A stretch of DNA of 64,000 nt from Domibacillus epiphyticus (GCF_001975785.1 NZ_MSFI01000021.1:1-64000), one strand, 5' to 3'; shown: positions 24,465 through 34,421, numbered from the stretch's first letter. Program-made: numbers and translations. Notes: generated by a model from the letters alone, not told the origin.

Positions 24465-25809
24465 GCACAGCACCCTCCAATGTCTCTACGAAATGATCAA
24501 TCTCTTCTTTTGTACGTTGTTCTGTTACCGCAACGAGCATTTGATTTTTAAACCCATAGTCTTTTTCCAAATCATATCCGCCGATTATTCCTGCCTCAAA
24601 AAGCGTATGATTGACCTCCTTAACTGCAGTCGGAAGTTCAATGACAAATTCATTAAAAAACGGAGATCGATTCTTAATTTTGTATCCTTTATCCTCAAGG
24701 CGTTTTGCCATGTAATCCGCTTTTTCAAAGTTCAGTTGTGCCATATGACGGATGCCTTGTTTTCCAAGTGCTGTCATGCAAACCGAAGAGGCAAGCGCAT
24801 TTAATGCTTGATTGGAACATATGTTTGAAGACGCTTTATCTCGACGAATATGCTGCTCACGAGCCTGCAGCGTTAAGACAAAACCTCTTTTTCCATTAAC
24901 GTCTTTTGTTTGTCCCACGATACGGCCCGGCAAATTGCGCATAAACTTTTTGCGCACAGCAAAGTACCCGCAATGTGGACCGCCAAAGGACATCGGCAGT
25001 CCTAAAGGCTGCATGTCTCCAATAACGATATCGGCTCCAATTTTCCCCGGCGCCTCCAAAAGTGCTAATGCAAGCGGATTGGCACTTACAATAAATAGAG
25101 CGCCTTTGTCTTGTGCAATATGTTTGATTTCTTGCAAATCTTCAATTGAACCGAAGAAGTTTGGGTATTGAACGATGACAGCTGCCGTATCCATGTCTAT
25201 TTGTTCTTTCAGATTTTTTAAATCCGTCACATCTACATTAAGCTCTGCCTCTTCCACTTTGTAGCCTTGGCCGTCAGATACCGTATTTAAAATTGCCCGC
25301 GATTCCGGATGCACGGATTTGGAGATCAATACTCTCGGCCGTTTTGTAGAGGCAACAGCAAGAGATGCAGCTTCCGCAAGTGACGTAAAGCCATCATACA
25401 TGGAAGAGTTGGCAGCATCCATTCCAGTTAGTTCACAAACCATCGTTTGAAATTCAAAAATAGCCTGCAGCTCTCCTTGACTGATTTCTGGTTGATAAGG
25501 CGTATAAGCTGTATAAAATTCGGAGCGTGATATCATATGATTCACAACGCTTGGAATATAGTGATCATACGTACCCGCGCCTAAAAAAATGGGGTAATCA
25601 TTTGCATGTTTGTTAATTGAGGAAAGCTGCTGCATTTTTTTCATAAGAAGTGGCTCTGGAACCGCTTCCGGAATGTTTAATTCATGATCCATGCGAATGT
25701 CAGAGGGAAGATCACTGAATAATTCATCTACTGTTGATAGATTCAAAGCCGCAAGCATTTCTTCTTGATCATGTTTTGTATCAGGAAGGTACCGATAAGT
25801 CGATGTCAT
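24457..25809 (-). CDS. gcvPA: Glycine dehydrogenase (decarboxylating) subunit 1
   Basis: About 450 residues starting [15 protein letters not shown] at ATG 25809 after AAGGAGATTAATC. N-terminal half of the glycine-cleavage P-protein. Family signatures include [27 protein letters not shown] and [11 protein letters not shown]. It lies 14 bases after gcvT and overlaps gcvPB, as in Bacillus gcv operons. Control is through the tandem glycine riboswitch ahead of gcvT. Confidence 0.95.
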   Translation of the reverse strand: MTSTYRYLPDTKHDQEEMLAALNLSTVDELFSDLPSDIRMDHELNIPEAVPEPLLMKKMQQLSSINKHANDYPIFLGAGTYDHYIPSVVNHMISRSEFYTAYTPYQPEISQGELQAIFEFQTMVCELTGMDAANSSMYDGFTSLAEAASLAVASTKRPRVLISKSVHPESRAILNTVSDGQGYKVEEAELNVDVTDLKNLKEQIDMDTAAVIVQYPNFFGSIEDLQEIKHIAQDKGALFIVSANPLALALLEAPGKIGADIVIGDMQPLGLPMSFGGPHCGYFAVRKKFMRNLPGRIVGQTKDVNGKRGFVLTLQAREQHIRRDKASSNICSNQALNALASSVCMTALGKQGIRHMAQLNFEKADYMAKRLEDKGYKIKNRSPFFNEFVIELPTAVKEVNHTLFEAGIIGGYDLEKDYGFKNQMLVAVTEQRTKEEIDHFVETLEGAVHG

Positions 25810-25823
25810 ATGATTAATCTCCT

Positions 25824-26942
25824 TCATTGATGAATTCTTTTATAGAATGGTGTTTTGATGACGTTTGCTGGAATCTTTTTATTCCGTATTTCTACACTCA
25901 GTCCCTTGCCTATTTCAGCATATTCTGATTCAATCAATGCAAGACCCAGGCTTTTCTTTAGGGACGGTGAATGCGTTCCCGATGTAACGAAACCAATCTC
26001 TTTTCCATCTTCAGAAATGACTTTGTAACCGTGCCGTGGAATCCCCCGTCCTGTCACTTCAATGCCTGCTATTTTTCTTTTTAACCCTTCTTCTTTTTGT
26101 GTTTTTAGTGCTTCTTTACCGATAAAATCGCTTTCTTTATTTGTTTTTACGGCAAAGCCAATACCAGCTTCCAGAGGACTAACCTCTTTTGTAAGTTCCT
26201 GTCCGTATAGAGCTAAGCGTGCTTCAAAACGAAGCGTGTCACGGGCTCCAAGGCCGCACGGTTTTAAACCTTCTCTTTTCCCGGCTTCCAAAACGTTTTT
26301 CCATACCTCTTTTGCTTTTTCTGCTTCTAAATAAAGTTCGAAGCCATCCTCTCCAGTGTAGCCTGTCCGTGATACTAAAACATTCCTTATACCGTTAAGT
26401 TTGATTCCCTGGGCAAACTTGAAAAATCCGATCTTTGATAAATCAAAGTCTGTAAGTTTTTGCAAGATACTTTCCGCCTTAGGTCCCTGGATGGCTATCT
26501 GTGCTACTTGATTAGAAACATTTTCAACTTTGACGTCTCCAATTGCATGTTGTTTTATCCATACATAATCTTTTTCAATATTTGCTGCATTAACGACGAG
26601 TAAATATTTTTCGTTCTCTAATCTGTAGACAAGCATGTCATCCACTGTACCGCCATCCGGATAGCACATCGCTGTATATAAGGCTTCATTCAATTTAAGT
26701 TTGGTTACGTCATTGGTTACGAGGTAGTTTATAAACGCCTCCGCGTCTTTTCCTTCAACAATGACCTCCCCCATATGTGAAACGTCAAAGAGTCCAGCTT
26801 CCTTCCGTACTGCCTCATGCTCTTCCATAATGCCCGTGAATTGTACAGGAAGCGCCCATCCGCCAAAATCAATCACTTTTGCTCCGCTTTCTTTGTATAT
26901 CTCATAGAGCGGTGTTTTCTTTAATTCTGTTTCTGTCCTCAT
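25824..26942 (-). CDS. gcvT: Aminomethyltransferase (glycine cleavage T-protein)
   Basis: About 372 residues. Transfers the methylene group from aminomethyl-GcvH to tetrahydrofolate and releases ammonia. Starts at the ATG at 26942 after AATGGAGGTG. The reading frame continues upstream into the riboswitch leader, but without a ribosome site there. Motifs include [33 protein letters not shown] and [10 protein letters not shown], all normal for GcvT. First gene of gcvT-gcvPA-gcvPB. Confidence 0.95.
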   Translation of the reverse strand: MRTETELKKTPLYEIYKESGAKVIDFGGWALPVQFTGIMEEHEAVRKEAGLFDVSHMGEVIVEGKDAEAFINYLVTNDVTKLKLNEALYTAMCYPDGGTVDDMLVYRLENEKYLLVVNAANIEKDYVWIKQHAIGDVKVENVSNQVAQIAIQGPKAESILQKLTDFDLSKIGFFKFAQGIKLNGIRNVLVSRTGYTGEDGFELYLEAEKAKEVWKNVLEAGKREGLKPCGLGARDTLRFEARLALYGQELTKEVSPLEAGIGFAVKTNKESDFIGKEALKTQKEEGLKRKIAGIEVTGRGIPRHGYKVISEDGKEIGFVTSGTHSPSLKKSLGLALIESEYAEIGKGLSVEIRNKKIPANVIKTPFYKRIHQ

Positions 26943-26989
26943 TAATACACCTCCATTTTTGATTTTCATCCTGCTTTTCCAAAAATAAA

Positions 26990-27199
26990 AAAGGACAGAG
27001 AAGGGCAATATATCCCTTCTCTGTCCTTTTACCTGAGAGTTTAACTCCATTTTATGTTGGAGTGTTCCCCGTTGGTGGCTTCACTTACTGCTCTCTCCAG
27101 AGTTGCGTCCAATTGTGGTCCTGTATGCCTGAGAGATTTGTTTCATGGGTATTTTTGAAACTTGCTCCTTCGGCGGCATGGTGCTTTGCGCTCTCCCAC
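26990..27199 (-). ncRNA. Tandem glycine riboswitch upstream of gcvT
   Basis: Two consecutive aptamers on the minus strand. The first is GGGAGAGCGC...CGCCGAAGGAGCAAG...AATCTCTCAGGCA. The second is CTGGAGAGAGC...CCACCAACGGGGAAC...AACTCTCAGGTAAAAGGAC. A terminator stem (GGACAGAGAAGGG with CCCTTCTCTGTCC) and a T-run follow. In Bacillus this riboswitch turns on glycine cleavage when glycine is high. The terminator stem shares most bases with that of the other glycine riboswitch 5 kb away. Confidence 0.93.
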
Positions 27200-27390
27200 A
27201 ATCGTCATTCGCTTATAAAGTTGTTTGATAATTCATATAATAATCAATCTATAATGAAAATTCAATATTTTTAAAAAAATATATATTGTCAGATAAATTA
27301 ACAACTTGCTTGACTTTATGATAAAGAAAATCCAAAAATAGGTGAATAATGACTCTACGCTGGATCAAGGAACCGAAAGGAGTTAAGAAA

Positions 27391-27552
27391 GTGTTTACCA
27401 TTGCACTTAACAATCTGCTTGCTATTCTTTGGATATGTTTATTTCTTAAAAATAAAAAAGAGAACAAATTGCAAGTTACAAATTTTCTTCTTTTAACTTT
27501 TGCGATTGGAATACTAATAAACTCATTCTATTCAGCCGTGCGCAATTTTTAG
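27391..27552 (+). CDS. Small membrane protein (53 aa)
   Basis: Two hydrophobic helices (LNNLLAILWICLFL and FLLLTFAIGILINSF) separated by a basic loop. Start GTG at 27391 is chosen because AAAGGAG precedes it at good spacing; an earlier in-frame ATG at 27349 has none. No family recognised. It is divergent from the gcv leader and upstream of the LysR gene. Confidence 0.45.
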   Translation: MFTIALNNLLAILWICLFLKNKKENKLQVTNFLLLTFAIGILINSFYSAVRNF

Positions 27553-27673
27553 TTATGCTACTATCTATTAGCGTTTCCTTAGTCTTGTATAGATTACTCG
27601 CGTTTCTTTTCTCATTCCTCATCTGTTTAGCTCGATCTATGCTAAAGTAAGATGAAAAGGAGGAACAGACAAA

Positions 27674-28588
27674 ATGACATTGCAGCAGTTGAAATATGTG
27701 ATTGAAATTGTGCTGTGCGGCTCCATTAATGAAGCGGCACGGCGTCTTTATATGTCCCAGCCGAGCTTGTCAAAAGCGGTGAAAGAACTGGAGAAAGAAC
27801 TGGGCATCGATATTTTTCTTCGCACATCCAAAGGCATCACACTTTCAACCGACGGGGCCGAATTTCTCGGGTATGCCCGCCAGGTGGTGGAGCAAGCAGA
27901 ACTGCTCGAACGCCGTTATTTTAACGCCGCCCCATCTAGGCAGCTGTTTTCCGTTTCCACCCAGCATTACGCCTTCGCCGTCAATGCGTTTGTGGAAATG
28001 ATAAAAAAACATGGCGCCCCTGAATATCAATTCACCCTGCGCGAAACAAGAACGTATGAAATTATCGAAGATGTGAAAAATCTGCGAAGTGAAATCGGCA
28101 TTTTGTATATTAGTTCATTTAACGAAAAAGTCATGATGCAAATGATGAAGGAAGAAGGATTAGACTTTCATCCCCTTTTTGAAGCGAAGCCGCATATTTT
28201 TGTCAGTGCTAAAAACCCGCTTGCCTCTAGATCATCTGTGACGCTTGAGGATTTAGAAGACTATCCGCGTCTTTCATTTGAACAGGGCGAATATAATTCT
28301 TTCTATTACGCAGAAGAAATGTTCAGCACCCTCCCCCGAAAAAAAAGCATACATGTGAGTGACCGTGCGACTCTGTTTAACCTGTTGATCGGGTTGAATG
28401 GGTATACGATTTCTACCGGGATTTTAAGTGCTGATTTAAACGGTTCTGATATTGTTTCTGTCCCGCTGGAAGAAGACGAGACCATTTCGGTCGGATGGAT
28501 TGTCCATAAAAAAACGAGGCTAAGCAGAATGACCAATATTTATTTAGAGGAATTAAAGCAGATAATCGATTATTATGCCAACCCTTGA
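27674..28588 (+). CDS. LysR-family transcriptional regulator
   Basis: A 304-residue LysR protein with an N-terminal winged helix-turn-helix (MTLQQLKYVIEIVLCG, then SQPSLSKAVKELEKELG) and a two-lobed effector-binding domain. AAAGGAGG precedes the ATG. It lies 170 bases upstream of an aromatic-acid-type transporter in the same direction, so it may control that gene. It most resembles the CysL/YwfK-like branch with LGIDIFLRTSKGI, but the ligand is unknown. Confidence 0.85.
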   Translation: MTLQQLKYVIEIVLCGSINEAARRLYMSQPSLSKAVKELEKELGIDIFLRTSKGITLSTDGAEFLGYARQVVEQAELLERRYFNAAPSRQLFSVSTQHYAFAVNAFVEMIKKHGAPEYQFTLRETRTYEIIEDVKNLRSEIGILYISSFNEKVMMQMMKEEGLDFHPLFEAKPHIFVSAKNPLASRSSVTLEDLEDYPRLSFEQGEYNSFYYAEEMFSTLPRKKSIHVSDRATLFNLLIGLNGYTISTGILSADLNGSDIVSVPLEEDETISVGWIVHKKTRLSRMTNIYLEELKQIIDYYANP

Positions 28589-28607
28589 TATAGCTTTTAG
28601 CTATATC
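28587..28607. repeat. Perfect hairpin at the LysR stop codon
   Basis: GATATAGCT and AGCTATATC form a nine-base stem with a TTT loop, overlapping the LysR stop codon. It lacks a T-run. It may be a weak terminator or a LysR binding site for the downstream transporter promoter. Confidence 0.4.
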
Positions 28608-28692
28608 TAACTATCAATATTAACAGTTACGCTATACCCTTTCTTCCGTGCTATGATACAAACACATTTAACATCACGAAGGAGAGAACAGC

Positions 28693-28767
28693 ATGACAAC
28701 GAAAACAAAAACAGCGCTCCTTATAGCCGAAGCGTTACGACAAAAGGAGGCAGAGATCAATGCGTAA
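28693..28767 (+). CDS. 24-codon ORF translationally coupled to the MFS transporter
   Basis: ATG after GAAGGAGAG begins a 24-residue peptide (MTTKTKTALLIAEALRQKEA plus four). Its stop codon overlaps the transporter ATG as ATGCGTAA. The transporter's own ribosome site AAAAGGAGG lies inside it. It may be a leader peptide that couples translation or the leftover 5' end of a lost gene. Function unknown. Confidence 0.5.
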   Translation: MTTKTKTALLIAEALRQKEAEINA

Positions 28768-30106
28768 AATCAATGCTTCTGACGTAATGGCTGGCAGTAA
28801 GTTTAGCCGTTTTCACTTATTGGTCTTTTTATGGTGTGTATATGCCATTGCATTCGATGGTTTTGATATTGCTATGTATGGTGTAGGCCTTCCATTAATG
28901 ATGGAAGATTTCGGATTAACTTCTGTTGAAGCGGGAGCTGTCGGAAGCTATACACTAGTAGGAATGATGGTCGGTGCATTTGTATTTGGCCCGCTGGCAG
29001 ATCTAATAGGCCGCAAAAAAGTGTTAGCTATTTGTATGTTTTTATTCAGCGTATTTACATTGTTTGCAGGACTGGCGTCAAATGCAACGGTTTTTACGAT
29101 CATGCGATTTATCGCAGCTCTTGGGATGGGAGGGCTTATGCCAAACGTCATTTCTTTGATGACCGAGTATTCTCCTAAAAAAAACCGGGCTCTTATTGTC
29201 GCAACAATGTATTGTGGCTACTCAGTGGGGGGCATTCTTGCTTCACTTATTGGAATGTATATCATGGAAGACTTCGGATGGAGAGTTTTGTACTGGCTCG
29301 GCATAATCCCGCTTTTTACATTGCCGCTTTTTCTGAAAACATTTCCTGAGTCTCTTTCATATTACATTCTGCGTAAACAGGGAGACAAACTGGCAGCCAT
29401 TTTAAATCAAGTGGACCCAAAAGGAAATTACAAAGAAACAGATGATTACGAATATGCAAGTGCAAAGGAAAGTGCGAAAGGCTCCCCTGTCATTAAATTG
29501 TTTGCTGACAACCGTGCCGTTAGTACATTTGCTTTTTGGATTGTTGTTTTCAGCTGTCTGCTTATGGTGTATGGCCTCAATACATGGCTCCCAAAAATTA
29601 TGCAGGAATCCGGCTATGGATTAACTTCCAGCCTCTCATTCAGTCTCGTTTTAGGGGTTGGACAAATTGGAGGATCATTGATCGGCGGCTATTTAGTGGA
29701 CCGAATCGGCCATCGGAAAGTGCTCGTATCCATGTATCTGCTTGGTGCGGTTTGCTTCGTCGCCCTTAGCATGACCTCCAACTTACTGATGCTGTATGTA
29801 TTGATTGCAATTGGTGGCGCCTGTACGGTTGGAACGCAAAACCTGGCTAATCCGTATATCTCTGAGTTTTATCCGAAAGAAGTACGTTCCACAGGGGTTG
29901 GCGTTACCGTTGGGGTTGGGCGCATCGGTGCCATCCTTGCGCCGCTTATCATAGGGCTGCTGCTCGCAACCAGCCTGGAACCGCAAAGTGCGTTTATGGC
30001 CTTTGCCATTCCAAGCATTCTCGGCAGTATCGCACTTTTATTTGTTCAAGAAAAATACGGCAGTTTTGACCAACTGGACATTTCCCATAATAGAAAAGTT
30101 GGTTAA
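28760..30106 (+). CDS. MFS transporter, aromatic acid:H+ symporter (AAHS) type
   Basis: A 448-residue, 12-segment major-facilitator protein. The first helix carries CVYAIAFDGFDIAMYGVGLP, the DGFD signature of AAHS carriers for benzoate-like aromatic acids. The loop GPLADLIGRKKVL and a second in the other half (YLVDRIGHRKVL) are standard MFS motifs. The start overlaps the small upstream ORF by eight bases. The LysR gene upstream is the likely regulator. No ring-degradation genes are present, so substrate and use are open. Confidence 0.85.
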   Translation: MRKINASDVMAGSKFSRFHLLVFLWCVYAIAFDGFDIAMYGVGLPLMMEDFGLTSVEAGAVGSYTLVGMMVGAFVFGPLADLIGRKKVLAICMFLFSVFTLFAGLASNATVFTIMRFIAALGMGGLMPNVISLMTEYSPKKNRALIVATMYCGYSVGGILASLIGMYIMEDFGWRVLYWLGIIPLFTLPLFLKTFPESLSYYILRKQGDKLAAILNQVDPKGNYKETDDYEYASAKESAKGSPVIKLFADNRAVSTFAFWIVVFSCLLMVYGLNTWLPKIMQESGYGLTSSLSFSLVLGVGQIGGSLIGGYLVDRIGHRKVLVSMYLLGAVCFVALSMTSNLLMLYVLIAIGGACTVGTQNLANPYISEFYPKEVRSTGVGVTVGVGRIGAILAPLIIGLLLATSLEPQSAFMAFAIPSILGSIALLFVQEKYGSFDQLDISHNRKVG

Positions 30107-30200
30107 AAAAACCGGCAGCTACTGAAGTACTGTGGAAGTCCTGATAAACACTTATGGATGGTTTGTCTTTTATCAAATTTAGACAACAAGAATAACACCG

Positions 30201-30230
30201 CACCGCCCTATGAATCGGGCGGTGTTTATT
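30201..30230 (+). terminator. Terminator after the MFS gene
   Basis: CACCGCCC and GGGCGGTG pair perfectly around eight bases and are followed by TTTATT. Confidence 0.75.
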
Positions 30231-30251
30231 ATCCTTACTCTCCAATTTTAA

Positions 30252-30458
30252 TCATTCAATTTCCTCTAAACGATTAGCGAGTCTGATCATCCAATACAAT
30301 ATGATCCAGGGAAGAATAAATTTTGTAGTCCATTCAATTACTCTAGGAATTACATTCGGCGAGTCCACACCAGGTAATGAAAGTATTGCCCAAATTCCGG
30401 ATAAAACGATAAACAACTGCATAACAAAAGCCATACAGCTTACGACTGCATAGCTCAT
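30252..30458 (-). CDS. Small membrane protein (hypothetical)
   Basis: About 68 residues with two membrane segments (CMAFVMQLFIVLSGIWAIL and FILPWIILYWMIRL). It starts only three bases after the stop of the upstream gene, suggesting coupled translation. No ribosome site of its own is clear. Unrecognised family. Confidence 0.5.
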   Translation of the reverse strand: MSYAVVSCMAFVMQLFIVLSGIWAILSLPGVDSPNVIPRVIEWTTKFILPWIILYWMIRLANRLEEIE

Positions 30459-30461
30459 CAA

Positions 30462-30851
30462 TCATTCTTTTTCAAATAATGATTTTAACGGAGTGCCCTC
30501 ATCCCAATGATCATATAAAGCATCTAGCGCACCATCAATTACGTCCTGGATCTCCGATGCAAAGTTAATAAAAATAAATTGCATGGCTTCTGCTTCTTCC
30601 ATGTACTTTTCAGGTTCTTCGGTTAAGAGAAAAGGAACCCAAAAATGAACATCGATGTTTCCATTAGAACCCTCAAATCCATAACCAGTAACAATAAAGT
30701 AGATAGTTAATTCTCCAATATGTACGTCCTGGCTATCTTTAAAAGAAATCCCCGCACTATACGTTTTGTTGTGCTCAGCATGTTTATTTTCATGAACAGT
30801 TTCAACGAGATCCTCTGTTAAATAAGGTTTGATTCCAGTACTTGAAAACAA
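30462..30851 (-). CDS. Hypothetical protein (about 129 aa)
   Basis: TTG at 30851 after AAAAGGGGTG is the likely start (FSSTGIKPYLTEDLVETV). The rest is an alpha-beta protein with SAGISFKDSQDVHIGELTIY and an acidic C-terminus. No known domain is recognised. It forms a two-gene unit with the small membrane protein downstream. Confidence 0.55.
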   Translation of the reverse strand: MFSSTGIKPYLTEDLVETVHENKHAEHNKTYSAGISFKDSQDVHIGELTIYFIVTGYGFEGSNGNIDVHFWVPFLLTEEPEKYMEEAEAMQFIFINFASEIQDVIDGALDALYDHWDEGTPLKSLFEKE

Positions 30852-30896
30852 TTTATCACCCCTTTTAAAAAGATCATACAGGATAAACCAAATCAA

Positions 30897-31290
30897 ACCA
30901 AATTTTAAGCTGAGCCAAATAACGTTTTAACCGTATGATAATGGCTTGGTTTGTTGTATCTTTTGATAATTTGATAAACGATACACTTTTTCTTCTTCCT
31001 CTTTTCCATCTAATGGTTCATCAAATGTATCATCTTCATTACAATAAATGTTTATACAAACTAATAAAGAAGTACTCCTTAAAATCAAAAAAATAAACTA
31101 ATCAATGAGGGTGTTAACGGTGTTACCCAGCCCCCCATGTTGAAGAAGAGCTTTTATCCTTATTTAACCATCTCATATATTAGCAAAAGGTATTTCTTTA
31201 TTATTACAATACAACTGAATATTTTTATAAAGTGACTTTAAAATATGTTGCTCTATAATTGCATTTGTATTTTCATTATTATAAGGCACT
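30897..31290. other. Intergenic stretch without a recognised gene
   Basis: AT-rich. A GTTAACGGTGTTAC repeat lies near 31114-31127. No gene or structured RNA is recognised. Confidence 0.35.
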
Positions 31291-31584
31291 TTATGGACCA
31301 AACATAAGCGTTCCCCATAATATGTAGACTGGTGGAAAAAACAAACACACGATAATCAAACTGCTATAAAAACTGGTCTTTTCTAACCGTTTAAGAATTG
31401 GTTCTTTTATCGTTATTCCTGTAGATCGGCCAAGCACAGACGTAACAAAACTTAAAATACCTAAACTATAGAACGGTATGTACTCTGACATGAATATCGA
31501 CACATCAAGAAAATACACGAGGATACAAAGAACTAACAACAAAAGGGATATGAAAATACATCCTTTTCGAAATGCCTTTTTCAA
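31291..31584 (-). CDS. Small membrane protein (97 aa, hypothetical)
   Basis: TTG at 31584 after GGGAGGTG is the likely start (MKKAFRKGCIFISLLLL). Three membrane segments follow, separated by a loop with GRSTGITIKEPILKRL. No family recognised. It stands alone, next to the plasmid-segregation remnants. Confidence 0.55.
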   Translation of the reverse strand: MKKAFRKGCIFISLLLLVLCILVYFLDVSIFMSEYIPFYSLGILSFVTSVLGRSTGITIKEPILKRLEKTSFYSSLIIVCLFFPPVYILWGTLMFGP

Positions 31585-31732
31585 AAATTCACCTCCCGCA
31601 TTACCATTTAACCCCATATTATTTTAATATTACTCTATAATCAAGTAAATAACATGATAGATCATCAAACATCCCTTTAGTTTAGAAAATCGATTACGGG
31701 ATTATCTGTTAAGTATTAAATCTATTGATAGT

Positions 31733-32117
31733 ATGGCTCAATTTAATGAAATCTATTTTGACACTGAACACCCTCGTCATGGCGCTCTTGTTGAAGAATC
31801 AAAGACAGGTTTATTACAGCTGGCTCAACAGATTAGCAGCGCTATAATCAATAAAATTGATGATCTAAAAGACGATCCTTATGTGTTCTTTTATGGCGGT
31901 GGCGCTGCCATCCTTAAAGATTATCTTTAACATAACGCAAAAAGATAGAACGACTAATGCAACGTTTTTAAATGAACCACTATTCGTTAATGCCCGCGGC
32001 TTACTTGTTTACACATGCTCACCACGTTATGAGCAACAAAAAGAAAAAGTATTAGGTATAGCAAAATGGCTCGAAATATGGTTTACCAGCAAGGGGATCG
32101 GATCAACATATGTTTAA
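31733..32117 (+). pseudogene. C-terminal remnant of a ParM/Alp7A-like plasmid-segregation actin
   Basis: Two frames carry what looks like the end of an actin-like segregation ATPase. The first has LLQLAQQISSAIINKI and VFFYGGGAAILKDYL, which matches the adenosine-binding G-G-G loop region. After a frameshift near 31930 the second has FLNEPLFVNARGLLVYT, the usual NARG near the C-terminus. The N-terminal two thirds, with phosphate loops, are absent. Followed by an adaptor-like frame as in parMR/alp7AR operons. Confidence 0.6.
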
Positions 32118-32508
32118 GCCGCGATCTGACACCTGAGTTTATTGAATGGCTCAATAAACAATCGGACCTTTCAAACTTCTTTTTGTATGCTGCACAACAA
32201 CTTTACCAGCAGACTGGATTTGTATATGTATCAGCGGTAATGCCAAGAAAGATCAACTTTGATCTTTCTTCGGCACAACCTTCTTCTCTACAACCACCTA
32301 TGTCTAAACCTTTATCTGCACCTGTGTCTACGAATCTATACCTGTATTTGAATCTACACTTGAAAAAAATACTGATTCTGCACCTGTGTCTAAACCCGAT
32401 GTTCAATTTCAGGATAAAAAAGAAACAGATACACCAGAAGAACATCAAGACACTAATTCAGAAAAAAAAAGCAGCATCCGCAAAAATCTCATTAAAATTT
32501 GAAAAGGA
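32066..32508 (+). pseudogene. ParR/Alp7R-like adaptor remnant
   Basis: The N-terminal half reads RINICLSRDLTPEFIEWLNK followed by a helical segment, as expected of a segregation adaptor that binds centromere DNA. From about 32330 the frame shifts. The other frame continues with low-complexity repeats (SIPVFESTLEK, TDSAPVSKPDVQ) and ends at 32508 in KKSSIRKNLIKI. The gene overlaps the actin remnant and is probably non-functional. Confidence 0.5.
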
Positions 32509-32539
32509 ACTTGGAATAAGACCTTTCCAAGTCCCTTTT
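32502..32539 (+). terminator. Terminator of the segregation-gene remnant
   Basis: AAAAGGAACTTGGAA and TTCCAAGTCCCTTTT form a long, almost perfect stem, ending in TTTT on the plus strand. Confidence 0.6.
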
Positions 32540-32687
32540 GTCGACACTCTGAGCCGATTTGTAATAATCGACTTTTAAATTTTTTCTAATTCAATTAAAG
32601 CCCCCGTTAGCTTAAGTACACTATTTCACAAACATTTTATTTTATATGTTCTCTTCTACAAGTCGAAAGTCTATTTGGTCTAATTAT

Positions 32688-33275
32688 TTATGAAAATTTT
32701 AGGATGGGCTTAATGGTTGTACCCTTATGAGCGTCTTCTACTGCTTTATTGATTTCTTCAAAGGAATAATACGTAATTAATTTATCGAAAGGGAATTTTC
32801 CTTGCTTATTTAGTTCAATCAATCTTGGAATAAAGATTTGAGGAACACCTTCTCCCATCAAAAAACCTTCATAGTTTCTTTCAAATAAAATCGTATTGAT
32901 ATCCAGAAATACTTCTGAACCAATAGCACCACCTGCCACTTGCACAGCCCTGCCTGTAACGGCAAGTGAATCTACTGCATTCCGGGAGTTTTCAGGACGA
33001 CCACTGGATTCAATCGCATAGTTCACCCCTTTTTCGGTAATCTTCATAATCGCTTCTGCCACTTTTTCTTCTTTTGCATTAATAGTATGGGTGGCTCCTA
33101 ATTCCTTTGCTAAGGCTAATCGGTTTTCTTGAACATCAACAGCAATAATGATGCCGCAATGACACACATTCGCTGCCATGATTGCACTTAAACCAACTGT
33201 ACCTGCACCAAAGATAACAATGCTTGTGCCGGGTTCCGGTTTCAACTTATTTAATAAGGCGCTCACACCAAAAGA
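32688..33275 (-). pseudogene. 5'-truncated zinc-type alcohol dehydrogenase
   Basis: The C-terminal two thirds of a medium-chain dehydrogenase. It includes the NAD-binding fold (VIFGAGTVGLSAIMAA), AVDVQENRLALAKELGATH, and the terminal YYSFEEINKAVEDAHKGTTIKP. It resembles aryl/benzyl-alcohol dehydrogenases. The N-terminal catalytic zinc domain is gone. The frame runs into IS3-derived sequence at about 33275, so the enzyme cannot work. Confidence 0.8.
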
Positions 33276-34246
33276 GTTAGCCGAGATCCAGAAAGAAAAC
33301 CTTCGGTTAAAACAGGAGGTAGAAATCCTAAAAAAGGCTATGGCCATATTCGCGAAAAAGTAACAGAAACAGAGCTCAACGATTTTATCGAAGAACACAA
33401 GGATCAATACCCCGTCCAGAAAATGTGCGAAATACTGGCGGTGCCAAGAAGCAGCTACTATGATTCCCCTTGAAAAAACGACGTCAAAGTGTGAACTGGA
33501 AAACCAGGAACTCACGAAGGAAAAAGGGCGGATTCACCTGGAAAGTAAGGCGCGTTATGGCGCTCCGAAAATCCATAAAACCTTATTAAACAACGGTTTT
33601 TGTCTAAGCTTGAAGCGTGTCCAACGCTTAATGAGAAAGGCTGGGATCCGTTCGATTACCAAGAAGAAATACCGTCCCTCCCCCTCAAAAGAAAAGGTTG
33701 TGCAACTGGAGAATCTCTTAAAACGAGACTTCACTACCTGCACGATCAATGAGAAATGGGTGGCGGGTATTACATATATTCCTACGGTAAGAGACCGCTG
33801 GTGCTATCTATCCTCTGTATTGGATCTGCATTCGAAAAAAATCGTTGGCTATTCTTTTTCCCGTTCTATGACTTCGGAATTGGTGATCGAAGCACTTCAA
33901 AACGCCTGTTTTTCTCAAAAGCCCCGAAAGGGTTTAATTCTTCATACCGATCTTGGCTCACAATATACCAGCAGTGAGTTAAAAACACGGAATCAAGCAG
34001 TCTTTCAGCCAGAAAGGCTGTCCTTATGATAATGCCTGTATAAAGTCGTTCCACGCCATACTAAAGAAAGAAGAAGTTTATCATACGCAGTACACAGACC
34101 GGGCAGCAAAGCTGGCCATGTTTCAGTTTATAGAAGGCTGGTATAACCGGAACAGAATTCATAGCAGCATCGGCTATCAGACACTACAAGCTATTGAAAA
34201 CCAGGCTACAAGAACAGCTTAAGACTTAACTTTTTTGTGTCCTAAT
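33276..34246 (+). mobile_element. Degenerate IS3-family (IS150-like) element
   Basis: The end of orfA (KELAEIQKENLRLKQEVEIL, then AIFAKK, stop at 33363) is followed by orfB in at least three frames. These read ELNDFIEEHKDQYPVQKMC; then SKARYGAPKIHKTLL, NEKWVAGITYIPT and ILHTDLGSQYTS (33460-34029); then AAKLAMFQFIEGWYNRNRIH up to a stop near 34222. DDE-type integrase-core residues are partly visible. The left end lies inside orfA, so the element is 5' truncated where it meets the dehydrogenase. The right end near 34222-34250 is shared with a second relic at 36168-36262. Confidence 0.8.
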
Positions 34247-34253
34247 TATTGAC

Positions 34254-34421
34254 TCAAATCCAATTTATCATGTTCTTGCACTGTTAGGAATAGAAGCCAT
34301 ATTCACAGGGATTCGACCTTATTTAGCGACAACAATTTTAAATGCTAATATTAACTTTTCTTCTTTGAAAACGTTCGCTACCGTACAGCAAGCTATACTT
34401 AGTAACTTTCTAAATAAATAA
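34254..34421 (+). pseudogene. C-terminal fragment of an RsbR-like STAS protein
   Basis: Directly after the IS3 end the plus strand reads IFTGIRPYLATTILNANINF then TFATVQQAIL and a stop at 34421. GIRPxLAxTI and TFATxQQAL are conserved near the end of RsbR/RsbS-type STAS domains of the sigma-B stressosome. Only about 50 residues remain; the rest was removed at the IS3 boundary. Confidence 0.6.
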
